From: Actinomycetota bacterium
Lineage (GTDB): Bacteria > Actinomycetota > Acidimicrobiia > Actinomarinales > Actinomarinaceae
Direction: 5' to 3'
Assembly (NCBI GenBank): GCA_027729925.1
Contig: JAQCEB010000005.1
Span: 1 to 38,476, forward strand
Length of the DNA: 38,476 nucleotides
Shown here in pieces: positions 16,202-25,166 of the stretch (positions are counted from its first letter, which is position 1; each line of letters begins with the position of its first letter). The position numbers and the translations under genes were made by a program. Under the pieces are notes generated by a model. It worked only from the letters and a program-made list of their open reading frames with translations, was not told the DNA's origin and did not search any database.

Positions 16202-18250
16202 TTAAAAAGCAGAGGCAAAAATTAAACTGACTATTGTCATAACCTTTATAACGATATTCATTGCTGGACCAGATGTGTCTTTAAATGGGTCTCCAATTGT
16301 ATCACCTATAACAGCAGCTTTGTGCTCATCAGAGCCTTTACCTGCGCCACCTCCAGCTTCAATATATTTTTTGGCGTTATCCCATGCTCCACCTGAGTTA
16401 GCCATAAAGATCGCTAATAAAAATCCAGTTACTAGAGCTCCAGCTAGAAATCCACCTAATGCCTCTTTATTCCAAAAACCAATTACTAATGGAAGGACAA
16501 TTGCTAATCCACCAGGTAATAACATTTCTTTTAAAGCTGCAGTAGTAGCAATATCTACACACTCTTCGTATTCAGGGACTACTCCTTCTTTTCCTTCTCT
16601 TAATCCAGGAATTTCTCTGAACTGTCTTCTAACTTCTTCAATCATTTTAAAAGCTGCCCGACCAACTGCATTAATTGTCATAGCAGCAAATAAAAATGGA
16701 AACATACCCCCTAGAAAAAGTCCAGCAGTAACTTCAACTTTAGTTAAATTTAATCCAATTTCACTCAAACCTGCACTTTGAACAAATGCAGAAAATAGGG
16801 CTAAAGAAGTAACTGCTGCTGATCCAATTGCAAAACCTTTTGCAATAGCAGCAGTAGTATTTCCTAACGAATCTAATTCGTCAGTAGCTTTACGTACTTC
16901 AGGGGCAAGATGGGCCATTTCAGCAATTCCGCCTGCATTATCAGCAATTGGACCGTAGGCATCAACAGCAACCGTGATACCTAGTGTTGCAAGAACTCCG
17001 ATAGCAGCAATAGCCACGCCATAAATTCCTCCACCTTCACCTAATGCCCAATCTCCAGAAGCATACGCGCCACCTACACCTAATACGACAACTACTACTG
17101 AAAAAGCTGCTGACCTCATACCTTCTGCTATTCCAGAAAGAACAACAGTTGCAGGGCCAGTTTTAGCTTGATCTGCAATATTCTTTACAATTGAATAATG
17201 ATCGGATGTAAACCACTCTGATATTTGTCCAACGAGGATACCAACTAAAAGTCCAACTATAACTGAAATAAATAAACCTACAGAATTTTCTGTGTAGTCA
17301 GAAAACATGGCAGAAGAAAGAAAATATACTCCAACGGCTGTTAAAAAAGCCGCAGAATAAGTTCCTCTATGTAAAGCTTGAGCTAACTTACCTTCTTTAG
17401 GAACTACTAAAAATGATGAAACAATGGATGCAAGCATTCCAATTGTGCCCACGGCCATTGGAAAAAATAATAAAGATGGAAGTACTTCTTGATTGCTAAA
17501 TACAATTGCTGCATATGCTAGAGGAGCGACTAAAGAACCAACATAGCTTTCAAATAAGTCTGCACCCATTCCAGCTACATCGCCAACATTATCACCTACA
17601 TTATCAGCAATTGTTGCTGGGTTTCTTGGATCATCCTCAGGAATTCCTGCTTCAACTTTACCTACTAAGTCAGCACCTACATCAGCTGCTTTAGTGTAAA
17701 TTCCGCCACCTACCCTTGCAAATAATGCAATTGAGGAACCTCCAAGACCTATTGCAGCCAAAATATCATATCCATTTTTTAGGTCCATAACATCAATGAA
17801 TATCCAATAGCCGAGTGCAACTCCTAAAAGTCCTAATCCAGCTACTGAAAATCCCATGACAGCTCCGCCCCTAAATGCTACTGGAAGAGCTTTTAATGTA
17901 CCTCCGTCTCTAGCAGCTTCAGTAGTTCTCCCATTTGCTGCGGTAGCTATTCTCATTCCGATAAAACCTGCTAAAGAAGAAAAAAGCGCTCCACCAACAA
18001 ATGCTACGGATCCCCAGGGATAACCCCAATCAGTTAAAGTAGAAATTAAAACTGCTAGAACAACTACAAAAACACTGACCCAAGAATATTGCCGTTTAAG
18101 AAATGCCATTGAACCTTTTCTGATTGCATCAGATAAACTTTTTACTTTTTCGTCTGTTACTTCTATAGATAAAATCTTTTTTGCAAAATATGCTGCTAAA
18201 GCAAGTCCTAAAAATGCAGCAATAATTGATCCTCGAAAGTTAAATAACAT
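16202..18250 (-). CDS. hppA: Membrane ion-pumping pyrophosphatase, K+-dependent type
   Basis: Hydrolyses pyrophosphate and pumps H+ and/or Na+ across the membrane. It has 682 residues and about 16 membrane segments. Seen: the substrate motif DVGADLVGKVEAG (190-202), then EDDPRNPATIADNVGDNVGD (205-224), the second acidic block DAYGPIADNAGG (430-441), and the third GDTIGDPFKDTSGPA near the end. GNTTAAIAK at 463-471 carries alanine at A467 and A470, where K+-independent H+-pumps have lysine and threonine; this is the K+-dependent signature. The membrane glutamate in DLFESY (E234) is present, but whether Na+, H+ or both are moved cannot be told. A GGGG-like ribosome site precedes the ATG. The antiporter gene lies 60 bases upstream. 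Confidence 0.95.
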   Translation of the reverse strand: MLFNFRGSIIAAFLGLALAAYFAKKILSIEVTDEKVKSLSDAIRKGSMAFLKRQYSWVSVFVVVLAVLISTLTDWGYPWGSVAFVGGALFSSLAGFIGMRIATAANGRTTEAARDGGTLKALPVAFRGGAVMGFSVAGLGLLGVALGYWIFIDVMDLKNGYDILAAIGLGGSSIALFARVGGGIYTKAADVGADLVGKVEAGIPEDDPRNPATIADNVGDNVGDVAGMGADLFESYVGSLVAPLAYAAIVFSNQEVLPSLLFFPMAVGTIGMLASIVSSFLVVPKEGKLAQALHRGTYSAAFLTAVGVYFLSSAMFSDYTENSVGLFISVIVGLLVGILVGQISEWFTSDHYSIVKNIADQAKTGPATVVLSGIAEGMRSAAFSVVVVVLGVGGAYASGDWALGEGGGIYGVAIAAIGVLATLGITVAVDAYGPIADNAGGIAEMAHLAPEVRKATDELDSLGNTTAAIAKGFAIGSAAVTSLALFSAFVQSAGLSEIGLNLTKVEVTAGLFLGGMFPFLFAAMTINAVGRAAFKMIEEVRRQFREIPGLREGKEGVVPEYEECVDIATTAALKEMLLPGGLAIVLPLVIGFWNKEALGGFLAGALVTGFLLAIFMANSGGAWDNAKKYIEAGGGAGKGSDEHKAAVIGDTIGDPFKDTSGPAMNIVIKVMTIVSLIFASAF

Positions 18251-18310
18251 TAATTTTTCCCCTTTTTCAACAAATTAATAATAATAAAAAAAATGACTTT
18301 TGTATTGAAT

Positions 18311-19537
18311 TTACTCAACTACCGGACTATTAAAACGTTCGTCATTATCACGTTGATCAAGAGGAACTTTTTTAAGAATTCTGTTTAGTAAAATTGGAGC
18401 GATAACAGTTGTATTTATAACCATCCATATAATTATAGAAATTATTTCCTCAGATATAACTGATGAAAGTGTAGTTGCAGCAACAGCCACAAAAATTAAT
18501 CCAACTTCACCTCTGGGTACCATTCCTATACCAATAATTGATGTGTTCATTCCTTTTCCTAGAGCTCCTAATGCGGATAAGTATTTTCCTACAAATGCTA
18601 ACAAGCTAACCACTGCTCCGTATAAAAATATGTCTAGTGAGGCAAGTACTTTTATATTCACTTCAGAACCTATATAAACAAAAAATATTGGAACTAATAA
18701 ATAATTAAGTGGTTTCAACTCTTCTCTTATTCTGTGAGTCATTCCAGATTCACCTGCCACAACTCCGCCTGCAAATGCTCCAACTATAGGATGTAATCCT
18801 ACAAAGTGTGCAGCAGCTCCAAGTAATGTTGCAAAAATAAAACTGCCTGTTACGAAAGTGCCTGCCGAAGGTATTTTGACAAAAGCATTAAATATTTTTG
18901 GAGAGAGCTTCCTACCTAGTAAAACAACTACTAATAAAAAGCCAATAGCCTTACCACTTATAAATAGTAAATCAATACCTGATAAAGCACCTCCGCTACC
19001 TAATAAACCAGCTACAACCGTTAAGATTAATAATCCAAGTATGTCATCAACCACAGCTGCTCCAATGATTGTTTTAGCTTCTTTAGATTTTAATGCTCCA
19101 AGGTCTCCAAAAACTCTAGCGGTTATACCTACTGAGGTAGCCGTCATTGCAGCACCTACGAACAAAGCTACTTCAAACTGATATTCATTGCCAAGGTTTA
19201 AAGCGTAAATTGCTCCAAAACCAAAAGCAAATGGAGCTATAACTCCAATTAACGCAACAAAAATAGAAGTTGAACCTAGCTGAATAAACTCATCTAATTT
19301 TGTTTCTAAGCCAACTTCAAAAAGTAATAAAACTACACCAATTTCAGCAAGTGTTGAAAACACATCGCCCGGTTGTGCATGAGGTAGTAAACCAAGACCA
19401 TAATATCCTATAATTACTCCAGCAAACAATTCTCCTATAACAGCAGGCTGATGTATTCTTCTCATAATCTCAGCACCAACTTTTGCAGCTACTAAAATTA
19501 CAGAAATTTCAAGAAAATTTTCAATTATTGTTTCCAT
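18311..19537 (-). CDS. Cation/proton antiporter, CPA2 family
   Basis: Membrane exchanger of Na+ (or K+) for H+, 408 residues, about 12-13 hydrophobic segments. Seen: HQPAVIGELFAGVIIG at the N-terminus, VVLLLFEVGLET, the TATSVGITARV segment of the crossed helices, and the ion-binding aspartate pair D164-D165 in AAVVDDILGL, as in NapA/KefB-like proteins. There is no cytoplasmic TrkA-N domain, so it is not a regulated KefB/C channel-antiporter. A pair of Asp is typical for electrogenic exchange. It is directly upstream of the pyrophosphatase on the same strand, suggesting a shared role in setting Na+/H+ gradients or pH. Confidence 0.92.
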   Translation of the reverse strand: METIIENFLEISVILVAAKVGAEIMRRIHQPAVIGELFAGVIIGYYGLGLLPHAQPGDVFSTLAEIGVVLLLFEVGLETKLDEFIQLGSTSIFVALIGVIAPFAFGFGAIYALNLGNEYQFEVALFVGAAMTATSVGITARVFGDLGALKSKEAKTIIGAAVVDDILGLLILTVVAGLLGSGGALSGIDLLFISGKAIGFLLVVVLLGRKLSPKIFNAFVKIPSAGTFVTGSFIFATLLGAAAHFVGLHPIVGAFAGGVVAGESGMTHRIREELKPLNYLLVPIFFVYIGSEVNIKVLASLDIFLYGAVVSLLAFVGKYLSALGALGKGMNTSIIGIGMVPRGEVGLIFVAVAATTLSSVISEEIISIIIWMVINTTVIAPILLNRILKKVPLDQRDNDERFNSPVVE

Positions 19538-19583
19538 AAGAATTTATTTTATATCTAGATAATATAAATGATAAGTTATATAA
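19538..19583. promoter_or_regulatory. Divergent promoter region with ATCTAGAT palindrome
   Basis: The 46-base gap between the antiporter and an MFS gene holds the perfect palindrome ATCTAGAT (19553-19560) flanked by near-symmetric A+T arms, TTTTATAT to the left and AATATAAA to the right. These give -10-like boxes in both directions (TATAAAAT on the minus strand, GATAAT on the plus strand). It may be overlapping divergent promoters or a small operator. By eye only. Confidence 0.3.
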
Positions 19584-20900
19584 ATGAATGAAAAATCAAA
19601 ATCAAATTTCAATTTTCTTATTTCTGCTTCTGCATTTAGTAATCTTGCAGACGGAATAGCAGGTTTTGCTTATCCTTGGTTGTTTTCACTAATCACTAGA
19701 GACCCTCAGCTTATTTCATTTATCATCGTATGTAGTACATTACCTCATTTAATATTTGTACTATTTGCTGGAGTAATAGCCGATAGATTTAATAGAAAAT
19801 CAATTTTAATTTTTACTCGAGTTGCTCAAATAGTTTTATCAGGTTTTTACATTTTAGTAATATATTTAAATCTTGATTTAATCCCAAAATCAGTACAGAT
19901 TGTAGAACCTGAGTTTAAATCTAAGTTTTTGATAATTACAATTTCTTACATTTTAGCTTTAATATTTGGAGTATTAGAGGTTACTAGAGACAATGCTGCA
20001 CAATCTTTTCTTCCTCAAATTGTAGATAAAGAGAACTTACAAAAAGCAAATGGTAGATTGTTTGGAATAGAATTAGTAAGTAATAATTTTTTGGGTGCAC
20101 CTATTGCAGGTTTTTTAATTGGAATATCTCTAATTACCCCTTTTGTTGCAGATACGATTCTACTAATATTTTCTTCATTTTTTATTTTTAAAATTAAAGG
20201 AAATTTTAAAAGGGAAGATCTTACTAATTCTGAACAGAAAACAATTCCAATGATTAAAGATGGTATTAAGTGGTTAAAATCTCAAACTCTTCTAAAACGA
20301 TTAGCAGCTTATACTGGTTTAGCTAATTTTCTTGGAGCAATGCAGTATCCAATTATGGTTTTATTTGCCCAAGAAATTCTTAATTTAAATTCTGTTCAAT
20401 ATGCATTTTTAGCTTACGGGTCTGCATTAGGTGGGGTATTGGGAAGCTACTTTGCCGATAAAATTAATAATCAACTAAAGGAATCGAAAACTTTATTAAT
20501 TGGAATGTTTTTGTTTTCTATTGGAATGTTTTTACCTTATACAACAAAAAATGCTTTTCTAGTTGCATTTGCTTTTGGGTTAACAAGTTTTGGGTCGATC
20601 ATTTGGAATGTTCAAGCGGTATCAATAAGACAATCCATAATTCCTGATATTTTATTAGGAAGGGTTAATAGTGTTTACAGATTGCTTGCATTGGGCCTAA
20701 CGCCAATTGGTGCTTTTGTCGGTGGTACAATTGTCAAGTTAACAGAATCTAACTTCAGCAGAGAATTTGCACTTAGAATTCCTTTTTTATTAGCAGGTAT
20801 TTTTATGCTGGTTATTTTCTTGACTGCATTAAAACTTCTTTCACAAAATCTGATTGATAAAACGAAAAATAATGCTTTAAATCAAATTTCTGAAGATTAA
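19584..20900 (+). CDS. MFS transporter, EntS/MFS_3-like exporter
   Basis: Membrane protein of 438 residues with about twelve hydrophobic segments. Seen: N-terminal SASAFSNLADGIAGFAYPWL, the cytoplasmic loop GVIADRFNRKS (superfamily D-R-x-x-R/K motif), and ARLFGIELVSNN-like text (NGRLFGIELVSNNFLGAP) typical of MFS_3 proteins related to the enterobactin exporter. The substrate is unknown; no siderophore genes lie nearby. It precedes leuC by 15 bases on the same strand and is probably cotranscribed with leuCD, so export of a branched-chain intermediate or amino acid is a thin possibility based only on position. Confidence 0.88.
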   Translation: MNEKSKSNFNFLISASAFSNLADGIAGFAYPWLFSLITRDPQLISFIIVCSTLPHLIFVLFAGVIADRFNRKSILIFTRVAQIVLSGFYILVIYLNLDLIPKSVQIVEPEFKSKFLIITISYILALIFGVLEVTRDNAAQSFLPQIVDKENLQKANGRLFGIELVSNNFLGAPIAGFLIGISLITPFVADTILLIFSSFFIFKIKGNFKREDLTNSEQKTIPMIKDGIKWLKSQTLLKRLAAYTGLANFLGAMQYPIMVLFAQEILNLNSVQYAFLAYGSALGGVLGSYFADKINNQLKESKTLLIGMFLFSIGMFLPYTTKNAFLVAFAFGLTSFGSIIWNVQAVSIRQSIIPDILLGRVNSVYRLLALGLTPIGAFVGGTIVKLTESNFSREFALRIPFLLAGIFMLVIFLTALKLLSQNLIDKTKNNALNQISED

Positions 20901-20915
20901 GATAGAAATTTAGAG

Positions 20916-22313
20916 ATGTCAAAAACACTTTTTGAAAAAATTTGGGAAAATCATTTAGTTGCTTCTGTAGATGAAAGTACAAATTTAGTATTTATAGATT
21001 TACATTTAGTTCATGAAGTAACATCACCTCAAGCTTTTGATAGCTTAAGAATTGCTGGTAGAAAAGTTAAGCATCCTGAATTAACCCTTGCAACTGTAGA
21101 CCATGGTGTACCTACTTCAAATAGAGTTTTAGGAATCAAAGATCCGCTCTCAAAAATTCAGATTGATGCTTTAGATAATAATTGCAAAGAATTTGGGGTA
21201 ACACTTTTTGGTATTAATGACCCTAGACAAGGAATTGTCCATGTGATTGGTCCGGAACAAGGATTAACACAACCTGGAATGACAATAGTCTGTGGAGATA
21301 GTCATACAGCTACCCATGGTGCGTTTGGTGCACTTGCATTTGGTATAGGAACTTCTGAAGTGGAGCATGTTCTTGCAACCCAAACTCTTGCTATGGAAAA
21401 ACCAAAAACGATGAAAGTCGAAGTTACTGGAATGTTATCCAAAGGAGTTGGTCCTAAGGATTTAATACTTGGAATTATAAGAAAAATTGGTACTGGAGGT
21501 GGTGCGGGTCATGTAATCGAATACACGGGTGAAGCAATAAAAAATATGAGTATGGAAAATCGAATGACTATATGCAATATGAGTATAGAAGGCGGAGCGA
21601 GAGCTGGAATGATTGCACCAGACGAAATTACTTTTAATTATCTTAAAAACAAAAACTACGCTCCTAAATATGAGGATTGGGATGATGCAATATCTGAATG
21701 GTCAGAATTATATTCAGATATAGATGCAATTTTTGATAAAACAATAATTATTGATGCGTCAGAGATAGAACCTTCTATATCTTGGGGTACTAATCCATCA
21801 CAAATTATTTTTGTAAATGATGTAATTCCAAAACCTGATGATTTTGAAAATGAAAGTGAGCAAGAAGCAGCTAAGAGAGCTCTAGAATATATGGATTTAA
21901 AACCTGGTCAAAAAATAAATGAAATTTCTTTAGACAGAGTGTTTATAGGTAGCTGTACAAATGGCAGAATAGAAGATTTAAGAGCAGCTGCTGAGATTGT
22001 AAAAGGAAAGAAGGTTTTTCAAAACATAAATGCTATGGTCGTGCCCGGCTCTACAGTAGTTAAAAAACAGGCTGAAGATGAAGGATTAGACAAGATTTTT
22101 ATTGATGCTGGTTTTGATTGGAGAGAGGCGGGATGCTCAATGTGTCTTGGTATGAATCCTGATATTCTTTTGCCTGGAGAAAGATGTGCTTCAACATCTA
22201 ATCGAAATTATGAAGGAAGACAAGGTGTCGGTGGCAGAACTCACTTAGTAAGCCCTGTTATGGCTGCTGCAGCTGCGATACATGGACATTTTATTGACAT
22301 AAGAAATATTTAA
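20916..22313 (+). CDS. leuC: 3-isopropylmalate dehydratase, large subunit
   Basis: With leuD it isomerises 2- to 3-isopropylmalate in leucine synthesis. It has 465 residues, the full usual size. Seen: [17 protein letters not shown]-like N-terminus, TVDHGVPT, the [14 protein letters not shown] block, and the three 4Fe-4S cysteines in GSCTNGR and [12 protein letters not shown], then [11 protein letters not shown] as [17 protein letters not shown]. The bacterial two-subunit form is clear because leuD follows directly with no gap. leuA and leuB are not in the window. Confidence 0.98.
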   Translation: MSKTLFEKIWENHLVASVDESTNLVFIDLHLVHEVTSPQAFDSLRIAGRKVKHPELTLATVDHGVPTSNRVLGIKDPLSKIQIDALDNNCKEFGVTLFGINDPRQGIVHVIGPEQGLTQPGMTIVCGDSHTATHGAFGALAFGIGTSEVEHVLATQTLAMEKPKTMKVEVTGMLSKGVGPKDLILGIIRKIGTGGGAGHVIEYTGEAIKNMSMENRMTICNMSIEGGARAGMIAPDEITFNYLKNKNYAPKYEDWDDAISEWSELYSDIDAIFDKTIIIDASEIEPSISWGTNPSQIIFVNDVIPKPDDFENESEQEAAKRALEYMDLKPGQKINEISLDRVFIGSCTNGRIEDLRAAAEIVKGKKVFQNINAMVVPGSTVVKKQAEDEGLDKIFIDAGFDWREAGCSMCLGMNPDILLPGERCASTSNRNYEGRQGVGGRTHLVSPVMAAAAAIHGHFIDIRNI

Positions 22314-22901
22314 ATGAAAAAAATCAATACTTTTAAATCAACAATGCTTCCTCTAGCCATGTCAAATGTTGATACAGATCAAATTATGCCAAAACAATTT
22401 TTAAAAAGAGTTGAAAGGACTGGATATGGTGAATTTTTATTTTTTGACTGGAAAAAAGATCCTTCATTTGTATTAAACAATGAAAAATATCGAGATGCAA
22501 AAGTTTTGATAGCAGGAGATAATTTTGGGACAGGATCTTCAAGAGAACATGCACCATGGGGTTTACAAGATTGGGGTTTCGATGCAATTATATCAACAAA
22601 ATTTGCAGACATATTTAGGTTAAATTCTATAAATATAGGTTTAATCCCTATTGAAACTACAAAGCAAAATGTTGATTATTTGTTTGAACAAATCGAAGAA
22701 GATCCTAAATGTAATATTGAAATTTCAGTAGAAAACAAATCTGTTAGGTGCAAAAATTTAGAGTTTAATTTTCAATTAGATGAATTTTCACAAAACAGAA
22801 TTTTGAATGGTTTAGACAAGATTGATTTCAGCCTCAAATATTCAGAAGAGATCCAGAAATTTTTTAACAATCGTAAGCCTTGGAAGCCTAAATTAACTTA
22901 G
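22314..22901 (+). CDS. leuD: 3-isopropylmalate dehydratase, small subunit
   Basis: The swivelling domain of isopropylmalate isomerase, 195 residues, normal for the family. Seen: NVDTDQIMPKQFLK, then GDNFGTGSSREHAPWGL with the substrate-binding serine and arginine, and the conserved ADIFRLNSINIGLIPI. The ATG follows the leuC stop directly (TAA then ATG), so the two subunits are coupled in equal amounts. The last 14 bases overlap the 3' end of the convergent ald gene, leaving no room for a terminator. Confidence 0.98.
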   Translation: MKKINTFKSTMLPLAMSNVDTDQIMPKQFLKRVERTGYGEFLFFDWKKDPSFVLNNEKYRDAKVLIAGDNFGTGSSREHAPWGLQDWGFDAIISTKFADIFRLNSINIGLIPIETTKQNVDYLFEQIEEDPKCNIEISVENKSVRCKNLEFNFQLDEFSQNRILNGLDKIDFSLKYSEEIQKFFNNRKPWKPKLT

Positions 22902-23991
22902 ATAAAGTAAGACTTAAACTTTCAGCAACTTCCTCAGAAAGTAATAATCCATTGTAAAGTTGTAGTGAACTATTTAAATTTGGATTATTTCTATACTTCT
23001 CAAACCAATCTTCTTCAAGCAAATGCCCCACATAATTCTGTAATGAATTAGAAAGTTCAATTGAAGATGTTTTAGGAACAGCTCCAGGGAGATTGGCAAT
23101 AGCTGATAATATAATTCCATTTCTATTTTCATATGGTTCAGAATGTGAGTTTGAAGCAACACCTTCGACACAGCCTCCTTGGTCAATTGCAACATCAATA
23201 ACAACTGACCCTTTTTGCATATGAGAAAGATCTTCATTTGTTATAACAACTGGAGGTCTTTTACCTGGAACTAATACGGCACCGATTAATAAATCTGCAT
23301 CTCTTATTGCTTTAGTGGCTTCTTGGGTATTACTCAGGTAAGTATTTATTTTATCACCATAGGTTTTTTTAAGACTTTCTAAAGTTTCACCCTTAATATC
23401 AATAGCATTTACTTTTGCTCCAATTTGTATTGATTTTTTAATTGAACTTTGACCTACTATTCCACAACCTACTACAGTCACAGTTCCATTTTGTTTACTA
23501 CTTATCGAAGATAGAAGTAATCCTTTACCCCCAGAATTAAATTCTAAAAATTGCATACCTTTTTGAACTGCAAGATTTCCTGCAATTTTAGACATTGGAA
23601 TTAATAATGGATATTCATCTTCCTCTTTAATCATCTCAGTGGCAATACCAGTTACTTTCAGCTCTAAAAGTTTTTTAGTTAGCATTAGATTTGAAGCTAA
23701 ATGTAAATAGCCAAATAAAACATGATCGGATTTAATTCTGTTGAACTCCTCTTCTTGAGGTTCTTTAACTTTACAAATTATCTCAGAAATTTCGTATAAC
23801 TCATCTGCTGTATTTACGATTTTTGCTCCCGCTTTTACATATTCTTCATCAGTAAATCCTGAACTAAGACCCGCATTAGATTCTACGAAAATATCGGCTT
23901 GACCAGTAAATTGTGTTATATGTTCGGGTATTAAGCTAACCCTTCCTTCGTCTTTTTTAACTTCTTTAGGAATGCCTAGTTTTTTAATCAT
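22888..23991 (-). CDS. ald: Alanine dehydrogenase (NAD+)
   Basis: Interconverts L-alanine with pyruvate and ammonia. It has 367 residues, the usual 360-375. Seen: LGIPKEVKKDEGRVSLIPEH, the substrate region ICKVKEPQ and VLFGYLHLAS (conserved lysine and histidine), the Rossmann loop VVGCGIVGQSS, and VIDVAIDQGGCVEG. It is not a nicotinamide nucleotide transhydrogenase, because the second domain and membrane part are absent. Its ATG lies inside the end of the IDO gene (8-base overlap, ATGATTAA), so the two are translationally coupled. A link through tryptophan breakdown, in which kynureninase releases alanine, is inference. Confidence 0.97.
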   Translation of the reverse strand: MIKKLGIPKEVKKDEGRVSLIPEHITQFTGQADIFVESNAGLSSGFTDEEYVKAGAKIVNTADELYEISEIICKVKEPQEEEFNRIKSDHVLFGYLHLASNLMLTKKLLELKVTGIATEMIKEEDEYPLLIPMSKIAGNLAVQKGMQFLEFNSGGKGLLLSSISSKQNGTVTVVGCGIVGQSSIKKSIQIGAKVNAIDIKGETLESLKKTYGDKINTYLSNTQEATKAIRDADLLIGAVLVPGKRPPVVITNEDLSHMQKGSVVIDVAIDQGGCVEGVASNSHSEPYENRNGIILSAIANLPGAVPKTSSIELSNSLQNYVGHLLEEDWFEKYRNNPNLNSSLQLYNGLLLSEEVAESLSLTLSKLI

Positions 23992-25105
23992 TACTTGGAA
24001 CAGTTTCTTGTAAATGCTTATCTAAGTATTTCATAAATGGTGTTCCGCCGGTACCTACAATATTTGAATTAGAGTTGTTTGTTAAAGATTGTTCAAATAT
24101 ATAAACTCTTGCATACTCAAGATGCTTGTTACGAAAGATATGTACTTGTTCAATTATTGAATTCAATATTTCAACATGAGAGTGGTCCAAATTTTTTACA
24201 ATTTCTTTCCTATTATTCATAGACCACTGATCTAATTCATTCAATAAGACTCTGTGCTCTTTTGGCATGTAGGTTCTCATTTCATCTAGATACTCTCTCA
24301 GTGGGTCGTTAGAGTGTGTTACCCCTAACAACGCATCTAGCATTGGCACAATAGAACTTTGTGCTCCTGTTTCACCTCTAAATGAAACAGGTTTGTTTCC
24401 GTACTCTTCAACTCCTTCATAAATTACTCCATTAGGAGTAGCTGGATTATTTTTCCAACCGAAAATATAAGGTCGAACTCTGTTGTAGTAGATGAAAGGA
24501 TCGCATTTTTCAGGCATTCTATTCATAATTTCATTTATTTTTTTTATACTATTTAAAGCAATTTGTAATTTTTCAATTTCAAATGAACCGTTAAAAAAAT
24601 AATCCTTCAAACTTCCTAGAATATGCTTTGCTTCATGTTCTATCGCTACATGAATCATGATGAACCAATCTTCGTCAACACCTCCTAAAAAATTTTGCAA
24701 AATTTCAATATTTTCAAGTTCAAAAGGTTTTTCTTTATTTAACAATCGCCAATTATTCAATGCATATGAAGCATATGAGAGGATTGGAGGCCTATCAAGT
24801 TGTTGAGCTATTTTATGCCAAGTTAACGCTATTTGTTCTGGAATAATATTTTCTTCATTTTTCTTACCCCACATATAAGCGTGGCCAATATAAGAATAAA
24901 GAAGCATAGCCCTTTCAAGTTGGCTAGAGTTTAAATTTGATATATCTTTATGAATTTCAAGTTTTAAAACACTTTCTTCTATCTGCTCATTGCCAAGTAC
25001 CTTAGGTAATTGATTAGCCAAATTTTCAACGTCTTCAAAGCCTTCAGGAAGATTTTCTGAAATTTCTTTTGGTATAAATCCCATATCTAAAATTTCTAGG
25101 TTCAT
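23984..25105 (-). CDS. Indoleamine 2,3-dioxygenase family heme protein
   Basis: The family opens the indole ring of tryptophan to N-formylkynurenine using heme and O2. It has 373 residues, like animal and fungal IDO (about 400) and unlike bacterial tetrameric TDO (about 280). Seen: RPPILSYASYALNNW (105-119), DEDWFIMIHVAIEHEA, RPYIFGWKN, VIYEGV, RGETGAQSSIVPMLDALLG (243-261; animal IDO has SAGQSS here), YLDEMRTYMPKEHR, the proximal heme histidine H328 in FRNKHLEYARVYI, and the C-terminal GTGGTPFMKYL. A GGAG site stands before the ATG. It overlaps ald by 8 bases. Substrate could differ from tryptophan, since bacterial homologues such as PrnB do other chemistry. Family certain; reaction inferred. 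Confidence 0.93.
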   Translation of the reverse strand: MNLEILDMGFIPKEISENLPEGFEDVENLANQLPKVLGNEQIEESVLKLEIHKDISNLNSSQLERAMLLYSYIGHAYMWGKKNEENIIPEQIALTWHKIAQQLDRPPILSYASYALNNWRLLNKEKPFELENIEILQNFLGGVDEDWFIMIHVAIEHEAKHILGSLKDYFFNGSFEIEKLQIALNSIKKINEIMNRMPEKCDPFIYYNRVRPYIFGWKNNPATPNGVIYEGVEEYGNKPVSFRGETGAQSSIVPMLDALLGVTHSNDPLREYLDEMRTYMPKEHRVLLNELDQWSMNNRKEIVKNLDHSHVEILNSIIEQVHIFRNKHLEYARVYIFEQSLTNNSNSNIVGTGGTPFMKYLDKHLQETVPSND

Positions 25106-25114
25106 TTCATCTCC

Positions 25115-25153
25115 AGTTTACAAAATTTTTACTATCAGATTCAATGGTAAACT
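25115..25153. promoter_or_regulatory. Inverted repeat / facing -10 boxes between IDO and photolyase genes
   Basis: In the 61-base divergent gap, AGTTTAC (25115-25121) and GTAAACT (25147-25153) are perfect 7-base inverted arms, 32 bases centre to centre (about three helical turns). Each arm also provides TAAACT as a -10 box pointing at the nearer gene; for IDO a TTGAAT -35 box (minus strand, 25144-25139) lies 18 bases upstream. Starts would fall at or within a few bases of both ATGs. Either facing leaderless promoters or an operator; not decidable by eye. Confidence 0.35.
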
Positions 25154-25166
25154 ATCTTTAAATAAG

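Noticed and set aside
16275-16781. 168-codon open frame antisense to hppA
   Set aside because: Shadow of the conserved pyrophosphatase; proline/alanine-rich composition reflects the codons of the opposite strand.
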